A stretch of 64,000 bases of DNA from Labyrinthula sp. Ha (GCA_015227615.1 JAALGZ010000012.1:1054001-1118000), one strand, 5' to 3'; numbered from the stretch's first letter, positions 47,894-59,749 are shown. The notes: generated from the sequence alone by a model not told the origin. Numbers and translations are program-made.

Positions 47894-48172
47894 TTAGCTA
47901 CTACCCCTTATAGATATCAATAACATTACTCTAATCTTCATATCATTCTCGTTGTGGTCGGTGAACTTATTGATTTTACTCCAATCCTGAGCAATATCAT
48001 ACTTTATAATTTCATTCCAGTTCAATTTAGATAATATCCTATTTTGGAATGATCTTAGTCCTTTACTAGATGTTACATCAATCTGACTAAAGAGACCAAA
48101 CAGATTTGTACATTCTGTCTGTAAACCCACTATAACTTCGGGTAAGTACAAGCGTGTCTGAAAAAGGTGCAA
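47894..48172 (-). mobile_element. BEL/Pao-like pol remnant
   Basis: A 92-residue stretch contains LFGLFSQIDV...FQNRILSKLNWNE...DWSKI. This resembles the segment after the RT of BEL/Pao elements (LFDPLGLISPVT...LQELW...LDWDE...W). The rest of the element is not identifiable. An old, broken fossil; the assignment is tentative. Confidence 0.35.
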
Positions 48173-49130
48173 CGATAGACCGCATTATGCAGACAAGCCA
48201 TAACGACAGTAGATAGTGCGATTACAGAAACTAATAAAGTTCTTATATACTAGGAATCCTTAAACGTTAGGACGTACAAGAATATGTAGTTTTGGGCCCA
48301 GTCCCAATCAACTCTTGATTTCATCATTATCATCATTCTTAACGGAGTCATAGTGCTACTCAAGTCGTATTTGGAAAGTAGTATTTAACTTCATATAGAT
48401 TTAAAAAAATGAAAAATGAATATGTTTGCTGTATTAATCTCGACCAATAAGGTCGAATGTTATGTATGGGTGATATTTTTTCTACGCAAAGAGTGTTTTA
48501 CAAAATCAAATTCTTCTACAACGCATCGGGTTCGTTGTGGTGTATAATTGTAAGTATCAGAATACAATTCTGCCTCCTTTCGTTTACCTGTTATTACCGC
48601 TGAGATATCCTTAATGGATTCTTAAATCAATGGTAAAGAAAATAAACTCCGTGATTCTTATGTCAAAAACATTATTCCTGAATTATGTTTTTTTGGGAAA
48701 ATAATACCTCGATAATATACTATATCATCAATTTCAGCCTTTATGTAGTAAATATTATATTGACTGTGTAGCCACTCAAGTCTTAATTTCTTATTTCTGC
48801 TTCTCACATTCGGAATAAACGACTACTCCAAAAACAAGCTAAGCTATGAAAATCCCTTAAAATGACACAATTATGCAGCACTATGTCTCCTGGACTATAT
48901 ACAACAAGTAGCTTTCTGTTCACAAAGAAACATAGTATTCTTACTGCTCATGCAAGTGAAGACTCCAACCGAAAGCACACCGTTGGCACTAAAATTTATA
49001 TTGTGGTAATTTTCTTTGCACAAGCTGAATCCCCTTTATATATTCATTGCCGGACTGTTTTTGTTCACTAATATTCTTTTCTTGTTACTTTTTGACTGTG
49101 TTTGTCTGATTTTAACTTCAAATAGAAAAG

Positions 49131-49319
49131 TGTCTTTGCGCGCTGTTCCAGAAACAAGTTCAATAGATGTTTAGCTTTTGTATTTCAAATGTTAAGTCTT
49201 AAGTGTAACGGTTATACGACACTAAATATCAAAGTAACTATACCAATGTTACTGTGAGACATTGCAATTACTATAGTATACACGTTCTTTCCGCAGCTCG
49301 GTATCTTGGAACATAAACA
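49131..49319. repeat. 3' LTR of the chromovirus-like element
   Basis: It is a direct repeat of 57041-57229. In element sense it begins TGTTTATG and ends AAAGACA, the usual TG...CA form. Confidence 0.93.
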
Positions 49320-49335
49320 CCTAGCTGAGAAAGAG

Positions 49336-49354
49336 ATCCCCCTCCGAAATAAGG
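49336..49354 (-). other. Polypurine tract next to 3' LTR
   Basis: In element sense this reads CTTATTTCGGAGGGGGAT, just upstream of the 3' LTR, where the plus-strand DNA primer of LTR elements is expected. A near-identical sequence recurs at 55687-55705. Confidence 0.7.
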
Positions 49355-49366
49355 GATCCAACCGGG

Positions 49367-50649
49367 TTAGTGATAATTAACATGAAAAGAGGGATTGAGA
49401 TCTAATCCAGTTGATGTCCAGCGACAACGCACGTTATTAGTGCGAGCGAAAAACTCGATCTTATTGTGATGAGGGAAACTGCGATCGAGTAAGTTGTAAA
49501 AGAGTTCAATTTTCACGGAAGGACTTTCCGGGCATGAATGAAAAGTGTTCTGAAATTGATGTGAAAAGATTTCAAAGAAAGTGTCGGAATAAATAACCTT
49601 GTCGCTTTCTTTGCGGATAAAGATTAAGAAAATTTCTTTACTGTGTTGAAAAATATAGCCCAAACTCTTATGTAGTTTTCCAGAAAGATTTCTTTTGACC
49701 CAAATTACTTCATCGTAAAGATAGTAATCTAGAGAACTAGCCCATTTTAGAACTGTGTTATAAGAATAGTTTGTAACCCAGACGAATAAAAGTGATCCAT
49801 GAGGAAAATTTCGCAGCGGAAGTTTGGTCTTCGAAAACTGATCCAGAGATAAAGTAGGATATTCTAAGGACACCCCTCTAGTAGAATTTGAAGTACAAAC
49901 CCTCCACGCGGATCCTTAATCACCAGAGTAAAGATGCCCATGTTTCTAGTAGGATGAAAAATTTTTAGAGTAAAGACGTTTTCCAATATAGTTCTAGAGA
50001 ATGTGAGCTTAAAATAAACTTGCAAAGTGGTTCCAGAAACCAGGAATACATTACCGCCACGATAAACCAAAATAAGTTTGTTTGAGTTAGGTAAATCCAA
50101 TAAAGTAAGAGAAACATGTTCGTCGTGTAGCTCAAGAGTAATTGAAAAACCGTCTTCGGAAATATAAATTTGAGGACCAGAACGAAGTTGTAAATATGAA
50201 TCATCTTTAGCATTGGCCACTGTACACCAATAATCACTGATGGTCATCCAAATATCTTCGTTAAGCGAAACTAAAGAACAGAAATGATCGAATAAACCCT
50301 TGTTGTCCAAATAAACTTCTTCTAACAAGAGCGAATGATTAGAAAGTTTTGATTTTAGCCAGTCCAGAGCAACTTTTGACTTAGCTATGAAAGGTCTACA
50401 TTCTTCATCATCGGCTTCAGAAACCATTAGCTTGATATATCTTAAGTCATTCAGTCTTCGGAAATAAGGAACACGAGTGTTAGATAAATCTTCACTGCAC
50501 AATCTGCTCTTGAACACACGAAGGAACGCATCACGTTCAGAAAACATATTAGCTTTGCCAGGTAAATTCTTATGAAACTTTGTAATACCCATATCTTCTT
50601 CAAGATATTCACGAGCATCGTATAGATCAAAATGCAGTTCATGAAACAT
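49367..50649 (-). pseudogene. MT-A70 adenine-methyltransferase region inside the retroelement (fossil)
   Basis: This region lies between the integrase/chromodomain part and the polypurine tract, on the same strand as pol. Its distal half (about 49367-49880) carries MT-A70 family landmarks in order: GSLLFVWVTN (compare DGLLFLWVTG in METTL3), DEVIWVKRN (compare DEIIWVKTN), HSKEIFLIF (compare HGKEHCLVG) and KIEFFARTNNVRCRW (compare KIELFGRPHNVQPNW). MT-A70 enzymes methylate adenine N6 in RNA (METTL3/14) or DNA (MTA1, METTL4). The proximal 260 residues or so (about 49900-50649) match no family I know and may be a targeting or substrate domain. The copy is part of a broken element, so present activity is not claimed. 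The subfamily is nearer to METTL3/14/MTA1 than to METTL4 by eye. Confidence 0.82.
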
Positions 50650-51009
50650 ACTAATCGATTGTAAATTAAGAATGTTTTGAATCTATGCAGTAATTTTTTG
50701 TTTACTTCTAAAAGGTAAATAAGTCTGGTTTTGAAACTTCTTGTAATTTCCACAACCAAAGCGTTTAACCAACAAACTAGAACTTCTTTCTCTTCTTCAT
50801 ACCAACCCAAAGTATTTGAATTCTCATCTAAAGCAAAATTTGTTGTTGACTTAAAATTAACAGCTCTTGTTCGCCTTAATAAGGCCTCCCCTCCGATGGA
50901 TTATTGTCCAATCTGCGAAGATAAGCGAGAATAGCATCTTTGCAATAATTGTTTCTCATCTTATTGACAAAACTGCGAACTAAGAGAGGAACATCCTTGT
51001 AAATAACCT

Positions 51010-51297
51010 CTAATGGCTCCCAACTGTCGCTTTGGGGGTCAAATCCAAGCCACGAAATAAGAACTGGTATTCAGGTGTAGAGTTCCCGCGTAGCTGGATC
51101 TTCTTTATTTTATCAATTTCGAGGCTTTGGAAATTATGTGTAAAAAGCGCCTTAAGGTTCTCATTTCCAGTTGGCTTTTCATCTGCATAAAACCATAACC
51201 TGGAGGTATGAACCACACGACGTTTTCCAAGTAAACTTTCGACTTCATATACATCTTTAGAAATTATGTCCATGACCTGATACGGTCCCAACCACAT
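51010..51297 (-). pseudogene. Integrase C-terminus with chromodomain-like tail (fossil)
   Basis: WLGPYQVMDIISKDVYEVE...VVHTSRLWFY is the GPY/F-type integrase C-terminal module. The following IDKIKKIQLRGNSTPEYQFLF resembles the first half of a chromodomain (IEKIL..R....EYLVKW), as carried by chromoviruses for targeting to modified histones. Confidence 0.7.
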
Positions 51298-51677
51298 TAA
51301 ACGTGTTTTTTCGCTGGCGTTTAGGGTACCGTATTCAGAGACCAGAACATAGTCTCCCTAGGAAAACTGCATGATAATCCTACGCTTCTTATTTAAACGG
51401 GAGTTTTCAAGGTCTCTTTTTAGTTTGACAGAAATATAGACTTCTTCTTGTATCTGATCTATAGCGACTCGAACTTCTTCAGCATCCGAAATTAGTTCTT
51501 CGACGTTGATAGGTTCCTTAATTTGATTTGAAATATTAAATGTAAAATGTTGGGGAGAACGTTGGATTAACGGAGTAGTCAATTTGTAAAATAAGAAAAG
51601 TTCGTTTGGGGTTTATTCATTCTTCTTTCCATTGGTCGATTATTAATGACGTAAGAAATAGTATTCAACAACTGAGG

Positions 51678-52310
51678 TCACTCTGGTTCATGTAGTCGAT
51701 ATTGTGACACTAAACTTCGTAAACAACGTAAAATAGAAGAATTTATAGTTTCTATAGAACCATTGATCCAAGGAGAATACGCTACGGGGAAAAACTGTTC
51801 GAAGCCTATCTTCTTTGAAAGCGTTTCAAGTAAACGATTTGCAAAATGAGAACAATGATCTGTAATAACAAGAAAACAGTCATTGAAACCAAGATCAGTT
51901 TGCCATTGAAGTAATGTATTCGTCATAGTGTCAGCTATAGAAGAAGTAGAATAAAAGAGCATGATCTTGCGGGTACATGACTCCATCAGCACTAAAATAT
52001 AGCCCTTTTTATTAATATGTAAGTAATCTGCTCGCAAAATATCCTGCGCTCTCTTCGCTAAATTAGTAAAGTTATAAGGTCTCCTTAATAAATGGGGTTC
52101 TCGTTGGCAGTGAAGGCAACGTTGCCGATATGAATGCAACAGATTTAATAAATCTTTCTTCGGAATTCCATGAAAATATATATTAGATAAGAATTTCTTC
52201 TTAAAGGAGAGCGATGGATGACATTTGTCAATATGATTCTTCACTAAAAAATGTGTCAAGAGTGTACGTGGGACTAAAAGCTTGGCCTGAAAATAAAATA
52301 GACCCTCCAC
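51678..52310 (-). pseudogene. Ty3/gypsy integrase core (fossil)
   Basis: It shows the HHCC zinc module (HIDKCHPS...CLHCQRE) and the DDE core: LRADYLHINKKGYILVLM, VITDHCSHFAN and YSPWINGSIETINSSILR. Order and spacing are those of gypsy integrases. Confidence 0.88.
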
Positions 52311-52354
52311 AAGATCACACTCTGATAAAAATTCTTCGTCTAATTCATCCTGCT

Positions 52355-53593
52355 TTATTTTAAATTTTCAGAATTGACCTCTACCTTATCTTCCTTTGGA
52401 CAAAAAGGCGATAAATAAGATATATGTTCTGTGAATAGAAAGTCTTTGACGTCTGAGTAATTTGAATGAACAGAAACTGATCGGGGGTTCAATGAATTCC
52501 GAGTTGTATTTACCCTAGCACAAAAAGTTATCCCTATTAATGATCTTTCATATTCTGGAGCATCATCCTGATTTAAGAAGTCAACCCCAAAGACATCTTT
52601 GTTGTGAACTAAAACTGGATCAGCATCAAAACAAGAGCCTCCGATTGAGTCAGTAATTACTGGGAGTCCCCCCTTATCTTTGAAATTTTCTTCATCTAGA
52701 CGAACTTCCCACGAGCATCTAGCGATCTTATAAATATCTTCTGCGTCATCTGTAGCCCATCTAGTTAAAAGATCTGAAACAAAGTTATCCCGGGAACTAA
52801 TGTGGAAGATTACGAGGTCAGCAGACTGTAATCTTATTATCCAGTGGTACAACCGATTTCAATAAATGCGCTTATTGTTCTATTTGACTCGAACAACACT
52901 GATTAGCGCCTTGTGATCGGTGTATACATAGATACCACCAATGTGCGTTCGGAGTAAAAAGCCAATACGTTGGAATGAATAGATCAAAGGGCATAATTCT
53001 TTTGAACTAATATGCCAACGAGTTTCACTCGGCGTAAATTCTCCACTGAGAAAAATAAGAGGACGTGGTTTAAGCGTCCTTACGTCGTTTGTAACATTTT
53101 CTGGAGAATCTTGAAAAACTGCAATAGACCATGTGTCTTTAGAACTGTCCGTAAATAAAATTAAAGGAGAAGTATGATCATAAGTTGAAAGAAATCTCTT
53201 GCTTGCATCCAAAATCCCCTCCAGTAGCTTCTTGTAGGCAATTTCTAATTCGGGGGTCCAGTGAATAACCTCTTTAAGCTTTTCAATTTCAGTTAGCTTC
53301 TTCTCCTTCAACTTTGCAAAATCCTGAAATGGTCTGCGTAATTCAGCCAACTTAGGAATATTTGGAGAAATCCAGTTAGCCAAATAAACCAACTGAGCCA
53401 TTTGATGGCAATAGACTGGCTTCTTCATGTTCAAGATCTTTTCATAAAAAGCTAGGTCAAAGTTCCATCTGCCTTTACGGATCTCCCTGCCACACCAGAC
53501 GGTTGTAGGGAAACAAATCCCACATTTACGAAGGTTGAAACGAACTCTCTTTCGCGCAGCTTGTTTGAGTAACTTCTCGAAAATTACCAACAA
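52355..53593 (-). pseudogene. RT thumb, RNase H and connector region (fossil)
   Basis: The thumb and connection parts include NLRKCGICFPTTVWCGREI. RNase H shows LFTDSSKDTWSIAVFQ, SSKELCPLIYS, YVYTDHKALISVV and the final HISSRDNFVSDLLTRWA. The last motif with its tryptophan is of the type I associate with oomycete chromoviruses (recalled, not searched). Confidence 0.85.
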
Positions 53594-53616
53594 CTCTTCA
53601 AAGGACTGAGAATAAA

Positions 53617-54720
53617 CTAAAAAATCATCGAGTCAGGTAATAACCCGTTTGAAGGAGCATTGAAGAGATCCTGCTCACCATCTGCATTTATAATTTCCGT
53701 AATAACTCTCTCAAAAAATAAAGGTGGAGTGTTGGACCACCCCATCGGAGCACCCTTCATCCTCCAGGCGGATCGTCGGGTGATCAAAGTAAAAATGTCA
53801 CGATCCTTTTCCGCCGTGGGGAGAAAATCAAACACACTTAAAATATCAAGAGCAAGATAAAAACTACTGTTCGTAATTGATAAAAATTATCTTTCTATAT
53901 TGGGTAAATTTAAGGAAGTAGGGACGGTTATATTGTTTAGGCGGATCATGTTCGCCACCATCCGATACCGGTTTAAGATGTTATCCCGTTTCCACTTGAC
54001 CTTAGCCTCGTTTGAATATTGATACCAATCAGGAGGGTTCTCAAGCTTCTTTTCTACCACAAAAAGTGGGTGTCCCCAGGTCGGATTAGTGGATCTTTCC
54101 ACGATTCCCGCCGATTCAAGAGCCTTGAATTTAAGATCCAGAAAATTCTCTTCGTCAACTGTGAGATGGTAACCGTGTGAGCGAAGAATGCGGTACCCCT
54201 CTACCAAAGATACTTCGATTGGGGACATAAGAGACATCTGGGCGTTGGACTGTTTGATCCCCCAACTAGACATGTGTCCAGAAATAACCTGAATCATGGC
54301 CCCCTTCTGCTCATCTGTAAGTGTAGACGCAGAAACTTTTGTGGCGATCATATTTTTTAAGCTCTCTAGTTCTTCCTTTTTTGAAATATTGCCCTCACCG
54401 ATGCCCACTTCGTCAAACTTCTCAGGCATGTTGTCAGCCATGTTGGAGATAAGTATAGGTGGGATCGGCTCATCCGGGCCCAGGTTGTCCACATGTTTCG
54501 TATAGTTATCCTTGATGACGAATAAAGGAACTGCATCGACCTTGCTAATAATAAAATTACCGGAAATATTTTCTAATCTAATACCATTTTCAGAAGCAGG
54601 GGCTGAAGACATCGTAATTTTGTGCTGCCCCTCGTAAAGGAGATTGTGTAGTGTTGAAATAAGAAAAGGCTCAACGTCCACCGCCTCCTCCACTATATCC
54701 CCTCTACTTTGATGAACCAA
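53617..54720 (-). pseudogene. Reverse transcriptase region (fossil)
   Basis: Gypsy RT landmarks are WGHPLFVVEKK, NRYRMVANMIRLNNITVP, and the PMGWSNTPPLFFERVI stretch (the MPFGLTNAPATFQ position). Upstream lies a long linker from the protease. Confidence 0.85.
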
Positions 54721-55145
54721 AGGGGGCTTCTTTTTTCGGTATTTGAAAATAAAAAATATTTGAAACCAGACCTTAGAAAGAGTGCATTGTTTTCCAAACC
54801 ATTTAAAGGATTATTCAGAAATAAAAGAGGGTCAGCTAAACGAAAGTTACTACTGTATGGATAATAAAAAATCCGTTCTTGTGATCTTGATCACATTCTA
54901 ATAGAGATGAAAAGGTACTTCGAAATAGAGAGATCTAGCTGCTGGTCAGGTTCTAAAATATCTTCTTCATTATGAATGATTAGAGAGAAATATTGCACTT
55001 GCTTTGCCGGGAGCTCTTGATGTTTTCGATAGCTTCCGCTTGGTTCCAGAGCTACATCACCTTCCTTGCATGTTACCTATATTTCGATCTTTTCTGCCTT
55101 CGGCGCATCCTTCAAGTTCAGCTTGACTCCAATGTAGGGAAGAGT

Positions 55146-55673
55146 TCAGTCGCCTATAATAATTTCATCCCAAACATCCGAGTCAACGAAAAAGAAACTT
55201 TGCTCTTTAAGATCCAACTTCCAGTTGTCTTGAATAAGGACAACATGTGCGATGATTACGGACTCAACGGGGATAGGTTTCTTGTACATGAAAGCGGCGT
55301 TATTAATATACTGAGGCTGTTCTTCTCTGATCACAAATTTCTTCATCGTGGTCAGACCGGCGACATTCAAGTCTGCTCCGGTATCAGCTAGACCTTTGAC
55401 TGGGAGAAACTCTCTACTTTCAACATCCTTCAAAAGCAGAGATATATTTCGCGCCTTGTCACCCATCCTCTTTACATTAATGGTAAGATGTGAACTAGTA
55501 TTCGATGAAACTGAAGCATTGGAGGATTTGATAGAGGTTGAAGGTTTAGATGTTTTCGATGTAGTGGCCGCTGTTGTTTTCTTGATTCTTTGCTTATTGT
55601 TCTTCATGCCATGATCCATCTCTATAGCTCTTCTTTCTATAAAAAATCTTCTAGTAAGCAGCAACGACTTCAA
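55146..55673 (-). pseudogene. Retropepsin region (fossil)
   Basis: VKGLADTGADLNVAGL is the aspartic protease active-site motif (DTGA), preceded by a serine/threonine-rich linker. It directly follows gag. Confidence 0.85.
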
Positions 55674-55685
55674 TTTTGCTAGGGA

Positions 55686-57019
55686 CTATCCCCCCGAAAT
55701 AAGAGTGAATTCTTGATATTGAACACCAAACTCTCGTGGAATCCTATCAATAACCTTCCTCAGTATCTTTTTCTTGTGAGACTTAATTTCTCCTTCATCT
55801 AAATGCTTCAAGATTTGAAAGGCTTGATCAAAGAATAAGTAAATCTGCTCAGCTGCATCAAAGTTTGATCCTGGCCACTTTGAATCATTCTCCAACCTAG
55901 TTAAACACTTGAGCCTTTTTGATTTTTCAAAGTTTAGGAGATGGCGAGTTAAATAACGGAGAATAGCTTCAGATGAATCAATGTCTACCCCTCTTTGCTC
56001 TAATTCATCTGCTACATTCTTTGAGAGAAGTGACTGCACCGAAACTGCTGGAACATTTCTGACTGTATTTCTATATTCATGCAAAAAGTTTTCTATTTTT
56101 TTTTCTGTAAGTTGCTTGAGCTTGATAGGGAGTTGGACTTGGACAAGTGGAAATCCCTGATTCGTGTTACTTGTTGGATAAGCGGGTGGCATTGGAGGCT
56201 GATATCTCTTCTTGTATTTATCGCGATCAACGTAAGAACTTCCAGTCTCAGACCATTTATCGTAAGCCGATAAAGATTTTACTGACTTTTGATCCTTGTC
56301 CGTATCTTCAAGCAATTGATTAGATGGAGTAGGTTCGTTAAATTGAGATAATTTGTCAGGAATTGAAGGTGTCTTCTCTGCAGGAGTTTCAAGAGGTTTC
56401 TTATCTACGACCGCCTCAGTAACCTGATTTGATTCTTGAACAAATGAATTGATATTTTCTTCTATAGTAAGTAACTCCAGTTCTTTTGCATTCAGACGAT
56501 CCTGCCATTCATTCAATTTCTTAAACTGATCCTCCTGTTGCTTCTTTGCAGCCAGCTGTCCAGGAAGAAGTTCATCGATATTTTTCTCCCGCAAAAAAAG
56601 TTCAAGTTCCCTTTGCTCCAGTTCACTCTGTCGTTCTAAAGCTTCCTATAATTATTTCTCTTTTATGCGTAGCAGACTCGCATGCATATCCTCTAAAGCT
56701 GCCTTTTGTGTTTCCAGCTTTCTAGCTTCACGACAAATACGAGTGACTTCATCCAGAGTAGAAAAAGGTAAAGTACCAAGAGCCGAGCTTCTAGTTGATA
56801 CGGTTTTTGCAATATTTGTAAACGAGGGTGATAAAGATTGTGCTTTAGTAAGTTTTGAAGGTGTGTTAAAACTGCTTGTCTTTTTTGAGTGCGTAGTAAG
56901 GTTTTCGTCCCAGAGCTGCTTGCGTCCCCACCAAGTTGTTCCTGCCCTGACACGTCTGCAGATTCCTCTGGTTCCATTTGACTTCCGACTTCCTTCGAAT
57001 TGTCTTTTTCTTGTTCCAT
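55686..57019 (-). pseudogene. gag region (fossil)
   Basis: It begins with MEQEKDNSKEVGSQMEPEES about 22 bases inside the 5' LTR. It contains a long charged coiled-coil stretch rich in Glu, Gln and Lys, a proline-rich linker and a capsid-like helical part near the end. No zinc knuckle was seen. The very short leader leaves little room for a usual tRNA-binding site. Confidence 0.75.
55687..55705 (-). other. Internal copy of the polypurine tract at gag-protease boundary
   Basis: In element sense CTTATTTCGGGGGGAT, matching the 3' polypurine tract at 49336-49354 nearly base for base. The position suggests a central polypurine tract, a second plus-strand priming site known from lentiviruses and Ty1. 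Confidence 0.5.
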
Positions 57020-57040
57020 GTTACGACGTAATTAGAATTA

Positions 57041-57229
57041 TATCTTTGCGCATTGTTCCAGAAAAAAGTTCAATAGAAGTTTAGCTTTTTTATTTCAAGT
57101 GTTAAGTCTTAAGTGTAACGGTTATACGACACTAAATATCAAAGTAACTATACCAATGTTACTGTGAGACATTGCAATTACTATAGTATACACGTTCTTT
57201 CCGCAGTTCGGTATCTTGGAACATAAACA
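57041..57229. repeat. 5' LTR of the chromovirus-like element
   Basis: It pairs with 49131-49319. The eight or so differences cluster toward the end of the LTR nearest gag. Confidence 0.93.
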
Positions 57230-59749
57230 CCTAACAGGGAAAGAGAGACTGTAGAACGAAAACTGGGATAAGCATCCAAATAGAAGGTTTTAATAAAGCA
57301 AGAGCAAGGTATTTAACTTGTAAAAACAAAAGTATCACTTTTTTCCTTAAATACGCCAGAAAAACGACCACAATGCGACTTTTTTCAAAAAACAAAAATG
57401 CAGATCTTCCTTAATTTATACTAGTCTTCTCCATGCCAGTTTCTTTGTGTTTTTAAGCTTGTTGTCATATGTAAAAGTTAAAAAAACATATATTTCTATA
57501 TAGGAAGTTTTAATAATATGGCAGAGATTTGTATAATTAAAACCAATAAGAACCTCAAACTCTAAATTTTCCTTCTCTAAGATACTTAAAATTGGTCCTG
57601 GAAAAGGTTAAAGTCAAAGTTCTTGATACTTATCCCATTAGAAGTTAAGTTTTGGTTATTTTAAAGTTGAGTTTGGAGTAAAGTTAAATTAACCGAAATA
57701 ACTATTGCTGAGATTAATAGGGAAGTTCTGGAAGTTTCCTCAAACAAAACACGTAGGAACTCTAATTTATCAATACCTCTAGTTGAATACCATTTCTCAG
57801 GATGCTTTGTTGCTTGGTATCACCCATTCGGGAATATTTGACATTTAAGGGTATCCTTTTTCAGAGTTTCTGAGATCTTGGAAATAGGATACATTGTTAG
57901 GAAGTCTATACAGAATACTTCAATTCTCAAACAAAGTTGTTTGTAGACCTAAATTCACCCATTCTTTTGACTGGTGAGGTCTGTTTGAGCTCTAGGCGAG
58001 TATTTCTCGAGGTATTAAACGGATTGAAGTGGAGAAAAACAGCATTTTAGCCCAATATCGACTTTTCTTTAAAAAAATATTAAAAATATCCTAAAACACA
58101 GAATTAATGGTTACAAATCGTGTTTTTTTGCTTTTTTGGGGCTGCCTAGTACAAAAATTTAAGGGATTATAGCAAAACTGAGTGATTTCGTATTTTCAGA
58201 TGTGCAGATTTTCAACATTTGACTTTTCTGAGTGAAGTTTAGCTCAGTTACGCTTAACTAGAGAAGAAACATCCTGATAAATGATTTCAGAAGCTAGGTA
58301 TGGTGAATACTTAGGATCTGAGAAGAATCAGATCATCTATAGAGTTGTTCTTCGTGATGTTACGTTTGAATGGATGTTTTTTTAGAGATCTCTAAACTTA
58401 GTGAAAAGGACCCTTAAAATTAGCCTTTTTTAGGGTTTAAAGTACTCGTCCTTATCAAATACCCTGACAAAATACATGGTTAGATTTTTTTTTTAATGTG
58501 AAACACATTTTGGGTGATAATATTTTATTTGAGGAAGATTTCATGTCAAAAACTAACAAATACTATATGCTTTATTTTCAATAATCGTGTTTTTTTTTAC
58601 TTTTTATTGCTTTAATCCTTTAATTTTTTATGTTAGTAAATATTAGAATTAGTTTGCAATATGATTTGAGCTTTGTCGCAGAGTTGAAAAGGTGTTGTTG
58701 ATTATATGGCCATTATGCTGCATTTCTGAAAAAATCGTGGATTAAGTTTTCAACACCCCATAATAACAAAAGGAATAAAACACTATTGTTTGCTACTAGG
58801 TTTAACTTAAATATAAGGCCTAAACTTGACTGTTCACAGAGGTGGTGTACCCTTTTTCTTTATTGTTTTCTGATCGATATAACATGAATGAGCAATATTT
58901 TTGGTAGTATTTGGTACTGCCTCTGAAATTAACTATTTCAAATCCTATCACATCTTAAATAGCTAAGAAGATATTTGAAAGATCTTTCTGAATATGCATC
59001 TAACTTTCAATGAAACCAATTTTGAGCCGAGTTAGAGGGATTTCATTGTCTGCAGTCATCATCTATTCCGCTGTTGCTAAAGCACTACTGTACATTGTTC
59101 TTAATATTTTCAAATTCAATTAAATGTTAAAGAAGTGTAATCTACGAAAAGAGAGCTTTCGAATGATATAAACTAAATCTCGTAACTCCTAGTCTTTGCT
59201 TAGGTGTGTTCAATGTCTTGTCTGTCCTTGTAGAAGAGTTTTCCGGAATCGACGGGCCTAGTCCATAATGATCATACTAGTAGCAGTATATAGTTATGTC
59301 AAATAATTTTGATAGGATAGTTGGGGACGATGCGACATATAAATCATTCATCATGACTTCGATTGCCATGGTCAGGGAAGGATGTTATGGCAATACCATG
59401 GCATAGTTGATAGTGGCAATGTTGAATCATATCATAAACCCCAAAAAAGTGGGCCATATAGCCAAAATTCAAATGATACTCAAGAGTTTCTCAAAACTCA
59501 CTCAGAGTTGTTGGCAAAAAACTCAAACTCACTAAAAAAAATCAAAATCCTCAAAACTCAAATGATATATCATGAGGATATCAAACGGCAGCCCTAATTA
59601 TACCTCGATGCATAAGAACCTTATTCTGTATCTTTGAAATTTAATTTTTTCGCGTTCGACTGATTCAAATTCCGTAACAATGGTAGCTTACCATAGAAAA
59701 TATAAAAAATAAGAATTGAAAACTCGATCAGCTAAAAAATAAACAAATC
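57230..59749. other. 2.5-kb AT-rich desert
   Basis: No gene, repeat copy or RNA was recognised. Several homopolymer A/T runs occur. The last 100 bases precede the SRP54 start. Confidence 0.6.

Larger units (their letters stand above)
45974..49130. other. 3.2-kb AT-rich desert with retroelement debris
   Basis: It holds the 50-bp element shared with 6151-6200, two copies of a 24-base CCCTAAACCCC-containing repeat (46776-46799 and 46845-46868), a copy of the dispersed repeat (about 47395-47615) and a BEL/Pao-like remnant (47894-48172). A minus-strand frame at 46105-46521 lacks an ATG start at its 5' end and is not supported. Confidence 0.6.
49131..57229 (-). mobile_element. Ty3/gypsy chromovirus-like LTR element carrying an MT-A70 domain (fossil)
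   Basis: About 8.1 kb on the minus strand between two 189-nt LTRs that differ at about 8 positions (roughly 96% identical), so the insertion is fairly young. The order is gag, protease, RT, RNase H, integrase with a chromodomain-like tail, then an extra reading region with an MT-A70 methyltransferase domain, a polypurine tract and the 3' LTR. The RNase H end (NFVSDLLTRWA) recalls chromoviruses known from oomycetes. gag and protease adjoin in one frame, an arrangement compatible with the read-through expression known from some LTR elements. The copy is broken, with roughly half a dozen or more interruptions. No target-site duplication was evident. Confidence 0.9.
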
